From: an uncultured Eisenbergiella sp.
GTDB lineage: Bacteria > Bacillota > Clostridia > Lachnospirales > Lachnospiraceae
Length of the DNA stretch: 64,000 nt
NCBI GenBank assembly: GCA_910585455.1
Contig: CAJUEL010000021.1
Location: 10,079-74,078 of the forward strand
Direction: 5' to 3'
Shown here: positions 8,946 to 16,330 of the stretch, in pieces
Numbering within the stretch: position 1 is the stretch's first letter
Layout of the letters: every line of letters begins with the position of its first letter
Translations under genes and position numbers: made by a program
Notes under the pieces: generated by a model
What the model was told of the DNA's origin: nothing
What the model saw: only the letters and a program-made list of their open reading frames with translations
Databases searched by the model: none

Positions 8946-9262
8946 GTTACTTTTCGTGGAGGGAGAAAGGCCGGGCAGGGGGACAGCGGAGGGAGGGCGG
9001 ACAGATGGAGGACACAGGATGTTTCCGGCCGCTTTATCCGGAGTGGAGAAATTCCCAAAATGGCAGGATATTCCTGGGGCAGGGGGCAAAACTGTCTGAA
9101 CGCAGTGAGTTTTTTTGCCCCCTGGCCCGTTCAGGAATAGCCGGTCATTTTGTGGAATTTCCCGCTCCGGATAACGCGGCCGGAAACATCCTGTGTCCTC
9201 CACCTGTCCGTCCTCCCTCCGCTGTCCTCCTGCCCGGCCTTTCTCCCTCCACGAAAAGTAAC
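8946..9262. repeat. 317 bp near-perfect palindrome (family A, copy 1)
   Basis: Two arms of about 145 bp are roughly 90% complementary, from GTTACTTTTCGTGG at 8946 to CCACGAAAAGTAAC at 9262. The centre is an asymmetric segment CTGTCTGAACGCAGTGAG inside a GGGGGCAAA/TTTGCCCCC stem. The 9-base word GCACATGTT occurs on both sides (8940-8948 and 9264-9272), as a target-site duplication would. It fills most of the 587 bases between pta and the phosphofructokinase gene. Short open frames inside it are by-products of the palindrome. A second copy is at 17715-18050 and a half copy at 41426-41609. Confidence 0.9.
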
Positions 9263-9273
9263 CGCACATGTTG

Positions 9274-9306
9274 AAAAAAGTGCACGCTCTGCGCGTGCAC
9301 TCTTTT
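9274..9306 (-). terminator. Intrinsic terminator after the phosphofructokinase gene
   Basis: GTGCACGC and GCGTGCAC pair around a 5-base loop; on the minus strand the stem is followed by a T-run (TTTTTT), and on the plus strand by TCTTTT, so it may work in both directions. It lies about 40 bases after the stop of the minus-strand gene. Confidence 0.75.
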
Positions 9307-9347
9307 GTCTTCTTCCTGTTACTGATCATGGAGCAATCAGTAATATC

Positions 9348-10577
9348 TTATTTTCTGACCAGATGTCTGGGCAGGCCGTTCACGAAGAGCGGCATCAGCT
9401 CGCCCATGATCAGCGGACGTGCATATTTCTCATAGCCTTCGTTTAAGCTGCAGCCATCCTCGCCGATCCATTCCGCGGGAACGGGTCTTTCCACATTGGC
9501 GATAGCGTGAATATCGTAGGCGCTGGTGCCGCACTGGTAAGGATCGTCGCCGTTTCTGTCCAGTGTGATCATCATGCCGGTCTTGCCAGCCTCTGCAGCC
9601 ATAACCGCGTCGTGCCCTACCTGGAAGGCTTCATTGATATCGGTCAGGGAAGCCAGATGGGTCGCCGCTCTCTGCAGGGTGGAAAATTCGATCGCACGGG
9701 TCTTTAAGCCGGTCTCAGCCGCGATCTTCTGCGCCAGGAATGCCGCCGTACCGCTCAGCTGCTTGTGACCAAAGGCATCAACCGCAACGTTCTCGTTTGC
9801 CAGCTCACATACAAAGCGTCCGTCCGCAATGTGAACGCCCTCGGATACCGCAATCACGACGGAGGATTTAGTCGCCGCCAGATGCTTCACCTTCTCCATA
9901 AAAGCGTCAATGTCGAACACGGTCTCGGGCAGGTAAATCGCATCACAGCCTTCACAGTCATCGCCCTTTGCCAGCGCTGCGGCTGCGGTCAGCCAGCCTG
10001 CATGACGGCCCATGATCTCCACGATGCAGATGGTGGGCTTCTTCGCGCCGAAGGACGCGTTGTCACGGATGACTTCCTTTAAGGAAGCGGCGATATATTT
10101 GGCGGCAGAGCCATAGCCGGGGCAATGGTCCGTGATCGGCAGGTCATTGTCGATGGTCTTGGGCACGCCCATAAATCTCTGGGGCTTATTGTGCGCAGCC
10201 GCATAATCGGACAGCATCTTCACGGTGTCCATGGAATCGTTGCCGCCCGCATAAAACAGGCATTCGATGTCATGCTTTTCCATGATCTCAAATACCTTCT
10301 CATATACATCCTCATGTCCCTCGATCTTGGGCATTTTGAAACGGCAGGAGCCCAGAAATGCGGAGGGTGTCCTCTTTAACATTTCAATGCCGGTGGGATC
10401 ATCCAGATATTCGCCAAGATCGATCATCTTGTCCTCTAAAAATCCCTCAATGCCGTGCACCATGCCGTATACCTTGTTCACGCCCAGCTTCTTTGCCGCA
10501 GCAAAAACACCCGCTACGGAGGAGTTGATCACGGCTGTAGGGCCGCCGGACTGTCCAACTACAATGTTTCCTTTCAT
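9348..10577 (-). CDS. pfp: 6-phosphofructokinase, pyrophosphate-dependent type
   Basis: 409 residues from the ATG at 10577, which has AAGGAG 8 bases upstream; a longer in-frame extension to 10688 lacks a ribosome site. It phosphorylates fructose 6-phosphate in glycolysis. GQSGGPTAVIN starts the phosphoryl-donor site. The donor-specificity residues are GGNDS (Asp where ATP enzymes have Gly) and PKTIDND (Lys where ATP enzymes have Gly), the combination of PPi-dependent enzymes. MGRHAGWL is the sugar-binding motif. Use of PPi is inferred from these residues. The gene stands alone, with a terminator downstream. Confidence 0.92.
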   Translation of the reverse strand: MKGNIVVGQSGGPTAVINSSVAGVFAAAKKLGVNKVYGMVHGIEGFLEDKMIDLGEYLDDPTGIEMLKRTPSAFLGSCRFKMPKIEGHEDVYEKVFEIMEKHDIECLFYAGGNDSMDTVKMLSDYAAAHNKPQRFMGVPKTIDNDLPITDHCPGYGSAAKYIAASLKEVIRDNASFGAKKPTICIVEIMGRHAGWLTAAAALAKGDDCEGCDAIYLPETVFDIDAFMEKVKHLAATKSSVVIAVSEGVHIADGRFVCELANENVAVDAFGHKQLSGTAAFLAQKIAAETGLKTRAIEFSTLQRAATHLASLTDINEAFQVGHDAVMAAEAGKTGMMITLDRNGDDPYQCGTSAYDIHAIANVERPVPAEWIGEDGCSLNEGYEKYARPLIMGELMPLFVNGLPRHLVRK

Positions 10578-11046
10578 GTTCCTTATCTCCTTTTTGTAAA
10601 ATGTTATTTCTGCATCCTCCTTTACCAGGCGGCTGCATGTTTTCCCCTGTTCCTTAAGCAGTATAGCAGATTCCCTTTTTTCTGGCAAGGGGTATCCGGC
10701 GGCTTTTATGGCAAATTGGAGGGGGACCGGGCACTGTCATGCATCAGGCGTTTGACAATGCCACGCCCCGGCGGCGCAATATTCCCTCGTCGCCACGCTT
10801 GCGCTCTGTGAAAAACGCAGCAGTGCTAAGCTCGATGGGACCTCGCTAAGCACTGGCGTTTTTCAAAGGGCTCCTCGCGGAATATTGCGCCGCCGGGGCT
10901 GGTTTTCTAACGCGCTGAAAGAGGTCCGGTTCTTATAGTGTATTCCTTTGCTCCGTGAGTTAATGTCATTTCATTTGGTTTGGCGCAGTTCTCTTTATCC
11001 AACGCCAGGCGGAGTGATATTGCCCTGTGAAAAAACGGGCAGAGGC
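10578..11046. other. Intergenic stretch holding repeat family B copy 1
   Basis: 469 bases between the phosphofructokinase and cation-exchanger genes. About a third is the nested hairpin at 10754-10907. The rest holds no gene I can support; a phosphofructokinase promoter must lie between 10600 and 10750 but no sequence stands out. Confidence 0.4.
10754..10907. repeat. 154 bp nested palindrome (family B, copy 1)
   Basis: Outer arms CCCCGGCGGCGCAATATTCC and its complement enclose an inner hairpin built from AACGCAGCAGTGCTAAG and CTAAGCACTGGCGTT. The second copy at 41204-41358 is about 94% identical. In the outer stem a G-C pair of this copy is an A-T pair in the other, so pairing is kept. Confidence 0.9.
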
Positions 11047-11988
11047 TCAGGCGGCAAAGGAGGCGGCGCAGTATGCGACGTAGATGCAAAGCAGGGCGAC
11101 ACCCTGTATGCGGGAGGATTTTTTCCGGAACAGGATGGGCACGATCAGCACTGCCATCACAAGAAGGGCCAGCGGCATGTCCACCCGGACGGTCTGGGCC
11201 TCCAGCGGAATCCCTGCCACCGCGGCGGGAATGCCGATCACCAGAAGCATGTTCAGAAGATTGGCGCCGATCACGTTGCCCAGTCCCACATTGCCATAGC
11301 CCTTTACCAGGGACATGACGGAAGTCACAAGCTCCGGCAGGGAGGTTCCCAGCGCGATGAAGGTGACCGCGATCACCCGCTCGGGCACGCCCAGCGCCTG
11401 GGCGATCAAAATGCCGTTGTCCACCAGAAGGTTTGCGCCCACATAGAGAAGCGCCGCGCAGACGACCAGAATCAAAAGCTGCTTCGGAATAGAAACCTCC
11501 GCCGCCGTATGATCCTCTTCTTCATCGTCCCCCTCCTTCGAGGAGCGTTTGATGTTGAGCCACGCATACAGGATGAACGCTACCAGCAGGGCGATGCCGA
11601 CAGGCCTTGCGAACTGTCCCGTCATAGCGCCGGTAAGAATCAATCCCACAATCGTGAAAAAGAAAAACGCGCCTCTCCACAGCAGGGAGGAAGCCTCCAC
11701 CTTTTTGGACGGGCGGATCGTCTGTGTCAGTCCCGCGATCAGCGCCGTATTGCAGATGATAGAACCAAAGGCGTTTCCCGCCGCGATCGCCGCAGAACCG
11801 TCAAAGGCTGCCGTCGTGGAAACCAGGATCTCCGGCAGCGTGGTGCCCAGACTGACGATCGTCGCGCCCACCACAATCTGCGGAATGCCCATCTTCTTTG
11901 CGATTGCCACCGCCGCGTCCACCAGCCGGTCGCCTCCCAGACAGATCAACACCAGTCCCAGCACAAACAAAAGCACTACAGATGTCAT
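11047..11988 (-). CDS. CaCA-family cation exchanger (Na+/Ca2+ exchanger-like), Mn2+-riboswitch controlled
   Basis: 313 residues, about ten membrane segments in two inverted halves. Each half has the alpha-repeat signature: GATIVSLGTTLPEILVS near residue 45 and FIALGTSLPELVTSV near residue 205, with the Glu residues that bind the cation. An acidic loop (DDEEEDH, near 155) separates the halves. YrbG-type members exchange Ca2+ for H+ or Na+. The ATG has GAGGAA upstream. The leader contains a yybP-ykoY aptamer, so Mn2+ export is a reasonable alternative to Ca2+. A composite palindromic repeat sits between riboswitch and start codon. Confidence 0.9.
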   Translation of the reverse strand: MTSVVLLFVLGLVLICLGGDRLVDAAVAIAKKMGIPQIVVGATIVSLGTTLPEILVSTTAAFDGSAAIAAGNAFGSIICNTALIAGLTQTIRPSKKVEASSLLWRGAFFFFTIVGLILTGAMTGQFARPVGIALLVAFILYAWLNIKRSSKEGDDEEEDHTAAEVSIPKQLLILVVCAALLYVGANLLVDNGILIAQALGVPERVIAVTFIALGTSLPELVTSVMSLVKGYGNVGLGNVIGANLLNMLLVIGIPAAVAGIPLEAQTVRVDMPLALLVMAVLIVPILFRKKSSRIQGVALLCIYVAYCAASFAA

Positions 11989-12042
11989 GTTTTTTCCTCA
12001 CTTTCTCTTTTTGAGTATCGGCAGGAAATGCGCTGTCCATTC

Positions 12043-12176
12043 GTAACAGTTCAGCCTGGGCTGAACTATTACCGCATTCGCCCATGAAAATCGCTCCGCG
12101 ATGGGGCGAATGCCTGCTACCGGCACGATTTCTCACGGTCTGTGCGGTGAACGCGCAGACCTGGCTGAACTGTTAC
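12043..12176. repeat. Composite palindromic repeat (family E, copy 1)
   Basis: Begins GTAACAGTTCAG and ends CTGAACTGTTAC. Inside are a second CTGAACTATTAC half, a hairpin GCATTCGCCCAT/ATGGGGCGAATGC around GAAAATCGCTCCGCG, and a GGTCTGTGCGGTGAACGCGCAGACC hairpin. The same three modules occur in a different order and orientation at 54722-54893. It lies in the untranslated leader of the cation exchanger, downstream of its riboswitch. Confidence 0.85.
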
Positions 12177-12227
12177 GTCCATTCCTGCGTTTTGTTTTGA
12201 TGTGTCGGCAATGGTCCTTTGTATAAA

Positions 12228-12357
12228 AAAAGACCTCCGGCACATCTGATGCATGCGCCAAAAGTCTCGTACTTCCTGCAAATATGCTCCGGAAGTGTTC
12301 AGCCACGGTCAGTACCGGAGATTGTTGGCTGAACCCTTATTACTACTCCCTTTTAAC
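12228..12357 (-). ncRNA. yybP-ykoY (Mn2+) riboswitch with terminator
   Basis: Read on the minus strand, the leader begins AAAAGGGAGTAG (12346-12357) and closes with TACGAGACTTTT (about 12261-12272), the two conserved halves of the yybP-ykoY aptamer that meet around the metal site. Between them are a GTTCAGCCA/TGGCTGAAC stem and a CTCCGG/CCGGAG stem. The 3' strand of the aptamer stem (AGACTTTTGGCGCA) also pairs with TGTGCCGGAGGTCT, followed by seven Ts (12224-12231 region): an intrinsic terminator competing with the aptamer. Mn2+ binding would favour antitermination and expression of the exchanger downstream. Confidence 0.85.
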
Positions 12358-12652
12358 CTAAGGAAAACTTTATCAGAAAAGAAGAAATCTGTCAACCGGA
12401 AAATATGGATTTCCACGACGGATAAAGCATAACGATTGAGACCTGCCTGCGCTGTTGCGGTAAAAATAACAATTTACTACATGGCAAAGGTGAAAAAAGT
12501 CTGTTATACTAATTATTCAACGCAGCCGCCCGATACCCCGGTATCCGCGCGCCGCTGTATTTTCATTATTATAAAACTCCCTTTTTGGAATTGTGTATCT
12601 GTTACAAACGAATTATAATTGTTCTACAATCGAAATTTGAGGAGAAAGATAT
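12358..12652. other. Intergenic DNA between divergent riboswitch leader and GNAT gene
   Basis: Contains the upstream promoter region of the minus-strand riboswitch transcript and, from 12569, an AT-rich start with a 21-base sequence that returns inverted at 13198-13218 on the other side of the GNAT gene. No gene is visible. Confidence 0.4.
12569..12589. repeat. Left inverted repeat flanking the GNAT gene
   Basis: TTATAAAACTCCCTTTTTGG plus A; 18 of 21 bases match the reverse complement of 13198-13218. The pair encloses about 610 bases containing only the AT-rich GNAT gene. Confidence 0.6.
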
Positions 12653-13174
12653 ATGAACATCGTAGAAATTAAAAATGTGGAACGCAGCGACATTGATTTT
12701 CTATTTCAGCTTATGAATGACACCAAAATAATGAAGGCATTAAATGAACCCCCAACGAGCAAAGAAGATTGGATTAAAGCAGTAAATTATTGGGAAAATG
12801 ATGATGATGAGCTTGATTTCATTATTTGGAATGACGATAAACAAATAGGCTGGTTTGCGTTTAATGGAGTACAGTCGCTTGATAAGATCGTATATTTGAA
12901 AATGGCCGCTATTTTACCTCAGTATCAGCATAAAGGAATTGGATCATATGTTCTACTCCAACTGTTGGAAGTAATGAAAAGAAAGGGCTTTGTTAAGGTC
13001 ATTCTTTTTACTAATCAAGAAAATGTGACGGCACAAAAGTGTTACCAGAAATGTGGATTTAGGATAATAGAAGAATTAACAGAAAAAATGTCGGATAATA
13101 CTTTAGCCGTGCGATTCAAAATGGAATGTGACTTATTGGGGAAAAGATTGATAACTTTCCTTAACGATTTATAG
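12653..13174 (+). CDS. GNAT-family N-acetyltransferase
   Basis: 173 residues. The acetyl-CoA binding motif A is visible as PQYQHKGIGSYVLLQLLE around residue 100, followed by the NVTAQKCYQKCGF motif B typical of Acetyltransf_1 proteins. It acetylates an unknown amine. GGAGAAAG precedes the ATG. The gene is clearly more AT-rich than the MATE gene downstream and is bracketed by imperfect inverted repeats, suggesting acquisition as a small mobile cassette. A role in antibiotic or peptide modification is possible but not shown. Confidence 0.88.
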   Translation: MNIVEIKNVERSDIDFLFQLMNDTKIMKALNEPPTSKEDWIKAVNYWENDDDELDFIIWNDDKQIGWFAFNGVQSLDKIVYLKMAAILPQYQHKGIGSYVLLQLLEVMKRKGFVKVILFTNQENVTAQKCYQKCGFRIIEELTEKMSDNTLAVRFKMECDLLGKRLITFLNDL

Positions 13175-13197
13175 AATAATTGATATAGAAACACTTT

Positions 13198-13218
13198 TCC
13201 GAAAAGGGAGTTATAAAA
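13198..13218. repeat. Right inverted repeat flanking the GNAT gene
   Basis: TCCGAAAAGGGAGTTATAAA plus A, the inverted partner of 12569-12589. It ends only 16 bases before the MATE start codon, next to that gene's ribosome binding site. Confidence 0.6.
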
Positions 13219-13233
13219 ACAGGAGTATCCGCC

Positions 13234-14604
13234 ATGCGCAATCAAAAACAAAAGATAACCGATCCTGCTGTCAATCAGATCACGGAGGGCGTGATCTGGA
13301 AGCAGCTTTTGCTGTTCTTTTTCCCGATTTTGTTCGGCACCTTTTTTCAACAGCTTTATAATACCACGGACGCCGTCATCGTGGGCAATTTTGTAGGGAA
13401 GGAGGCACTGGCTTCCGTGGGCGGTCCCGCCGCCACCATCATCAATCTGCTGGTGGGCTTTTTTATCGGGCTTTCCTCCGGCGCGACGGTCATCATTTCC
13501 CACCATTACGGCGCAAAGGATGATGAACGGGTCAGCGATGCGGTCCATACCGCCATCGCCCTTTCTCTGGCAGGCGGCGCAATCGTCATGGTGATCGGCA
13601 TCGGCATCTCCCGCATTGCCCTGGAGGCGATGCACACGCCGGCGGACATTCTGGAATTGTCTCTGACCTATATGAGAATTTATTTTGCAGGAACCATCCC
13701 TTCCATGATCTACAACATGGGAGCCGGCATCCTGCGGGCGATAGGCGACTCCAAACGTCCGCTGTATTTCCTGATCGCTTCCTGCTTTATCAATATCGTG
13801 TTGGACCTTCTGTTCGTTGTCGCGCTGCGCATGGGCGTTGCGGGTGTTGCCATTGCAACAATATTATCTCAGACGCTCTCCGCTCTCATGACGGTGATCG
13901 CCCTGCTGCGGACACAGGACAGCTATGCGCTGGTCCTTCAAAAAATCCGTTTCCACCGGCAGCTTTTCTTCAATATTATTAAAATCGGTCTGCCCGCAGG
14001 CGCACAGTCGGCGATGTATTCCATCTCCAACCTGCTCATCCAGTCCTCCATCAATTCCTTCGGCACGGACACCGTCGCCGCCTGGACCGCCTACGGCAAG
14101 CTGGACGGCATGTTTTGGATGATCATGGGCGCTTACGGCGTCTCCATCACCACCTTTGCCGGGCAGAATTTCGGCGCGGGAAAATTTGACCGCATCAAAA
14201 AGAGCGTTCATGTCTGCCTTGGGCTCGCCGCGGGCACCAGCCTGCTTTTGAGCTTTATCGTAGTGCGCTATAGCGGTACGCTGCTTTTGCTGTTCACACA
14301 GGATCAAACGGTGATTTCCATCTGCCAGGGCATGATCCGCGTGATCTCCCCCGCCTATATCACCTTTATCTGCATCGAAATTTTGTCCGGCGTCTGCCGG
14401 GGCTGCGGCGACGCCCTGTTTCCCACGCTGCTGACCTGCTTCGGCGTCTGTGTGCTGCGGATCGCCTGGATTTTTACCGTTGTTCCCCTCCGGCATGAGG
14501 TCTCGACGGTGGCTTTTTCCTATCCGCTCACCTGGACGATCACATCCCTGCTTTTCATCATCTATTATAAAAAGGGAGGCTGGATGAAACACAGCACTCC
14601 CTGA
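13234..14604 (+). CDS. MATE-family multidrug/Na+ efflux transporter
   Basis: 456 residues, twelve predicted membrane helices in two homologous halves, the normal MatE length. Typical features are the N-terminal QLYNTTDAVIVGNFVGKEALASVGG segment and GAGILRAIGDSKRPLYF at the end of the fourth to fifth helix. It would export cationic compounds in exchange for Na+ or H+. AGGAG lies 8 bases before the ATG. Convergent with the flotillin gene, with only 5 bases between the stop codons, so there is no room for separate terminators. Confidence 0.93.
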   Translation: MRNQKQKITDPAVNQITEGVIWKQLLLFFFPILFGTFFQQLYNTTDAVIVGNFVGKEALASVGGPAATIINLLVGFFIGLSSGATVIISHHYGAKDDERVSDAVHTAIALSLAGGAIVMVIGIGISRIALEAMHTPADILELSLTYMRIYFAGTIPSMIYNMGAGILRAIGDSKRPLYFLIASCFINIVLDLLFVVALRMGVAGVAIATILSQTLSALMTVIALLRTQDSYALVLQKIRFHRQLFFNIIKIGLPAGAQSAMYSISNLLIQSSINSFGTDTVAAWTAYGKLDGMFWMIMGAYGVSITTFAGQNFGAGKFDRIKKSVHVCLGLAAGTSLLLSFIVVRYSGTLLLLFTQDQTVISICQGMIRVISPAYITFICIEILSGVCRGCGDALFPTLLTCFGVCVLRIAWIFTVVPLRHEVSTVAFSYPLTWTITSLLFIIYYKKGGWMKHSTP

Positions 14605-14609
14605 GCTCT

Positions 14610-16184
14610 TTATTCCTGCGGCGGCTTCTTTTCCTCTTCGGTCTCTTCACCGTCCCTGCGCAGCGATTGTATGCCGTCGCCGCTTATGTTGATGTTCCGG
14701 TTCACCTTCGCGTCGTAGGTGCCCGCCTTTACGATTTCCGCCAGATCGATGCCCACGGTTTCCTTCATGGATGTAAACAGCTTCGCCATGACCGCGGGCA
14801 CGTTCCCCGCCACACAGTCCACGCCGTTTCCTTCCGAACCGCCGATGATCGTGATCTTGTCGATCTGGGTGAGCGGTTCCGCAATCTTTCCTGCAATTTC
14901 CGGCAGCACCTTGATGAGCATTTCCGCCATGGCGGCATTGTTGTATTTCTGGTATGCCTCCGCGCGCTTCTCCATCGCCTGCGCCTCCGCGATACCCTTG
15001 GCGCGGATCGCTTCCGCTTCCGCCTCGCCAACCATCTGGATTCCCTTCGCCTCCTGCTCTTTGGAGAAGCGGTCCGCTTCCGCACGGGCGCGCTGGGCCT
15101 GGGCTTCCTGCTCAATCTCGTATTTTCTCGCCTCCGCCTGAGCGCGCTGGGCTTCCGCCTCCTTCTGGCGTTCAAACAGCTCGGCCTCCGCCTTTTGCTG
15201 GCGCTCAAACTTCTCCGCCTCCGCCTTCTGCTGGCGTTCGAATTTCTCCGCTTCGGCTTTCTTTTTCACCTGCGCGTCCAGCGCCTTTTCCATCGTTTCC
15301 GCTTCACGCTGCTTTAACAGTACAATGCGCTCTTCCTTGGCGATGTTGGCATTGGCGGCAGTGACCTCGATCGTCTTTCTCTGCTCTTCCTTCTGGATCG
15401 CATATGCCGCGTCCGCTTCCGCGCGCTTGGTATCCGCAGTCTTTTGCAGCTCCGCCTTCTGAATATCCAGCTCGTTGTTCTTGATGGCGATTTCCCGCTC
15501 GGAATTGATGCGCGCATCATTGGACTGCCGGTCCGCCTCCGCCTTTGCAACGGCGATTTCCTTTTCCGCTTCCGCCTTGGCGATCGCGGCTTTTTTCTTG
15601 ATCTGGGAAATGTTATCGATTCCCAGATCGTCGATCACGCCGTTGGCATCCGTGAAATTCTGCACGTTAAAGCTCACCACATCCAGACCCATGGCTGCCA
15701 GATCCGGCTCCGCGTTCTCTTTGACCAGATCCGCGAATTTCTGCCGGTCGCTGACCATTTCCTCCAGCCGCATCCTGCCCACGATTTCGCGCATGTTGCC
15801 CTCAAGCACCTCTCTGGCCACCTGGGCGATGTACTGGGTGTTCTGATTTAAGAAATTCTCCGCCGCCTGCGCCAGCTTTTCCGGCTCGCTGGAAACCTTC
15901 ACATTGACCGCCGCATCCACCTGAATGTTGATATAATCCGCCGTGGGCACTGCGGCTTCCGTTTTGACATCGATGGGAATCAGCTTTAAGCTCAGCTTAT
16001 CCAGCCGCTCCAGAAACGGAATTTTGATGCTCGCTTTCCCGATAATAATCTTTTTGCGTAAACCGGAAATGATAAAAGCCGTATCCGGCGGCGCCTTTAC
16101 ATAGCCGGAGGCAATGACCGCCAGCAACACAATGACTACAATAACCGCAATAGCAGTCCCTATATATCCCGCATAATTTTCCAT
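14610..16184 (-). CDS. floT: Flotillin-type SPFH membrane scaffold protein
   Basis: 524 residues. One N-terminal membrane segment (about 8-28), an SPFH/band 7 domain (about 30-200) and a long Ala-Glu-rich coiled coil (about 205-430) with tandem repeats of EKFERQQKA. Flotillins organise membrane microdomains and oligomerise through the coiled coil. The length and EA-repeat pattern match FloT/YuaG rather than the shorter FloA, which is encoded separately at 29299-30285. GGAGG precedes the ATG. No NfeD gene is adjacent. The gene follows the CofE-like gene by 146 bases that carry a palindrome. Confidence 0.9.
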   Translation of the reverse strand: MENYAGYIGTAIAVIVVIVLLAVIASGYVKAPPDTAFIISGLRKKIIIGKASIKIPFLERLDKLSLKLIPIDVKTEAAVPTADYINIQVDAAVNVKVSSEPEKLAQAAENFLNQNTQYIAQVAREVLEGNMREIVGRMRLEEMVSDRQKFADLVKENAEPDLAAMGLDVVSFNVQNFTDANGVIDDLGIDNISQIKKKAAIAKAEAEKEIAVAKAEADRQSNDARINSEREIAIKNNELDIQKAELQKTADTKRAEADAAYAIQKEEQRKTIEVTAANANIAKEERIVLLKQREAETMEKALDAQVKKKAEAEKFERQQKAEAEKFERQQKAEAELFERQKEAEAQRAQAEARKYEIEQEAQAQRARAEADRFSKEQEAKGIQMVGEAEAEAIRAKGIAEAQAMEKRAEAYQKYNNAAMAEMLIKVLPEIAGKIAEPLTQIDKITIIGGSEGNGVDCVAGNVPAVMAKLFTSMKETVGIDLAEIVKAGTYDAKVNRNINISGDGIQSLRRDGEETEEEKKPPQE

Positions 16185-16219
16185 TCTTTTGCCCTCCTGT
16201 CAGATTTTCCGCATTTACG

Positions 16220-16265
16220 AACGGCTGTTATTACGATCCGGGTCCGAATCATAATAACAGCCGTT
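16220..16265. repeat. Short palindrome with GCTGTTATTA arms
   Basis: Arms AACGGCTGTTATTACGAT and ATCATAATAACAGCCGTT pair over 17 of 18 positions around a 10-base loop. It lies in the leader between the CofE-like and flotillin genes and resembles the GTAACAGTTCAG family in its AACAG/CTGTT cores. Confidence 0.7.
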
Positions 16266-16330
16266 ATCGCTTCGCTTTCTTACGAACCCTGCAGAACTGT
16301 TATGTAGAGCTTCCACCGTCCCGCGTCCGT

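Noticed and set aside
8860..9446. Overlapping open frames on both strands inside the family-A palindrome
   Set aside because: They mirror each other because the DNA is palindromic, have no ribosome sites that fit, and resemble no protein family.
10754..10907. Possible CRISPR repeat, since the same sequence recurs at 41204
   Set aside because: Only two copies 30 kb apart, each a 155-base nested hairpin with no spacer array or cas genes.
12653..13174. GNAT gene as an aminoglycoside acetyltransferase
   Set aside because: Only the general acetyl-CoA motif is visible; nothing indicates aminoglycoside specificity.
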